Part shown: positions 5,954 through 6,224 of the stretch, piece by piece
Numbering within the stretch: position 1 is the stretch's first letter
Layout of the letters: each line of letters opens with the position of its first letter
Origin: an uncultured Bacilli bacterium
Lineage (GTDB): Bacteria; Bacillota_I; Bacilli_A; RF39; UBA660
Reading direction: 5' to 3'
NCBI GenBank assembly: GCA_948497845.1
Contig: CAOOMX010000057.1
Location: 1 to 6,224 of the forward strand
Length of the DNA: 6,224 nucleotides
Notes under the pieces: generated by a model
Seen by the model: the letters and a program-made list of their open reading frames with translations, nothing else
What the model was told of the DNA's origin: nothing
Databases searched by the model: none
Translations under genes and position numbers: made by a program

Positions 5954-5968
5954 AACTTAAATCAAGTT
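5954..5968. promoter_or_regulatory. Candidate operator palindrome between the XRE gene and the surface-protein gene
   Basis: AACTT (5954-5958) and AAGTT (5964-5968) form an inverted repeat with a 5-bp centre, a size usual for Cro/C1-type operators. It lies immediately upstream of the extended -10 box of the rightward gene. A direct repeat ATAACTTA occurs at 5927-5934 and 5952-5959, the second copy overlapping this palindrome. The match to the regulator is inference only. Confidence 0.35.
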
Positions 5969-5969
5969 G

Positions 5970-5978
5970 TGCTATAGT
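5970..5978 (+). promoter_or_regulatory. Extended -10 promoter for the surface-protein gene
   Basis: TGC TATAGT gives an extended -10 element; no good -35 box lies 16-18 bp upstream. Start is predicted near 5985, leaving a leader of about 24 nt that contains AGGA (5997-6000), 8 nt before the ATG at 6009. Confidence 0.5.
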
Positions 5979-6008
5979 GATATGGATATTTAAGATAGGA
6001 TGTGGAGT

Positions 6009-6224
6009 ATGAAAAATAATAAGAATAATAAAAAAACAATTATTTTATCAGGAGTAGGAATATTAATATTATTACTAACAATCATCGGAGCAACATACGC
6101 ATATTTTGCAGCAGATTTAGGTGGAGGAACAAATGCGAATATCAACGCATCAACAGGAACAACAGATTCCTTAACTTTTGATGCCGGGGACCCAATCCGT
6201 ATTCATGCAAGTTTAGAAAACTTT
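6009..6224 (+). CDS. Surface/secreted protein with SipW-type signal sequence (partial, 3' end off window)
   Basis: The first 72 residues are present and the frame is open to the window end. The start is ATG with AGGA 8 nt upstream. A basic, Asn/Lys-rich N-terminus (MKNNKNNKK) is followed by a hydrophobic segment (about 11-31), ending in GATYAYF. Thr29-x-Ala31-x-Phe33 fits the T-x-A-x-F motif around the cleavage site of SipW-dependent exported proteins such as TasA and camelysin (compare TasA GTWAAF). After it comes a Gly/Thr/Asn-rich stretch and then SLTFDAGDPIRI, which looks like the start of a beta-rich exported domain. Cleavage and secretion, or retention on the cell surface as a fibre or matrix component, are inferred. 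It is divergent from the XRE regulator. Its codons (ATC, AAC, ACA, GCA, GCC, GAC) look richer in C and G than in the rest of the window, which may reflect high expression or transfer. The specific function is unknown. Confidence 0.75.
   Translation, partial: MKNNKNNKKTIILSGVGILILLLTIIGATYAYFAADLGGGTNANINASTGTTDSLTFDAGDPIRIHASLENF

Noticed and set aside
1..6224. CRISPR array, insertion sequence or riboswitch
   Set aside because: No regularly spaced repeats, transposase frame or known conserved leader was seen on either strand.

Overview
The window is AT-rich bacterial DNA with the gene content of a low-GC Gram-positive lineage: adjacent rnc and smc, yidD, a metal-binding-type lipoprotein, and a cell-surface protein with a SipW-type signal sequence. 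Tryptophan is encoded by TGG, and TGA serves as the stop of the lipoprotein gene, so the standard bacterial code (table 11) fits and the Mycoplasma/Spiroplasma code does not. The short-armed Smc (979 residues) has the length known from Mollicutes. Together these suggest a small-genome Bacillota or Mollicutes-related bacterium that keeps code 11, for example a gut RF39-like or Acholeplasma-like lineage. That placement is inference.

Layout. Positions 1-58 hold a 12-bp hairpin. Positions 59-670 (+) encode a small protein that looks like an ADP-ribosyltransferase-fold enzyme. It converges on a tRNA-Ser(GCU) gene (740-830, -), and a hairpin at 699-729 can terminate both. Upstream of the tRNA is a strong promoter whose -10 box lies inside a long inverted repeat. 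Next come two minus-strand genes read as a pair: yidD (1730-1948), then a ZnuA/TroA-like lipoprotein (879-1727) whose ribosome binding site lies in the last codons of yidD. A 75-bp divergent promoter region separates yidD from rnc (2036-2701, +) and smc (2714-5653, +), which are tightly coupled and end at a clear intrinsic terminator. A small XRE-family regulator (5675-5902, -) is divergent from a surface-protein gene that runs off the window end (6009-6224, +).

How it works together. rnc-smc is a core housekeeping operon (dsRNA processing and chromosome condensation). yidD plus the lipoprotein points to the cell envelope, as does the last gene. The XRE regulator and the surface gene share a 106-bp intergenic region containing repeats that could be operators, so the regulator may control that surface protein. 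The parts most worth a second look are the lipoprotein, which keeps the family fold but has lost all three expected metal-binding histidines, the ART-like protein, and the XRE/surface-protein control region. I see no clear multi-gene novel system such as a defence island, CRISPR array or mobile element.
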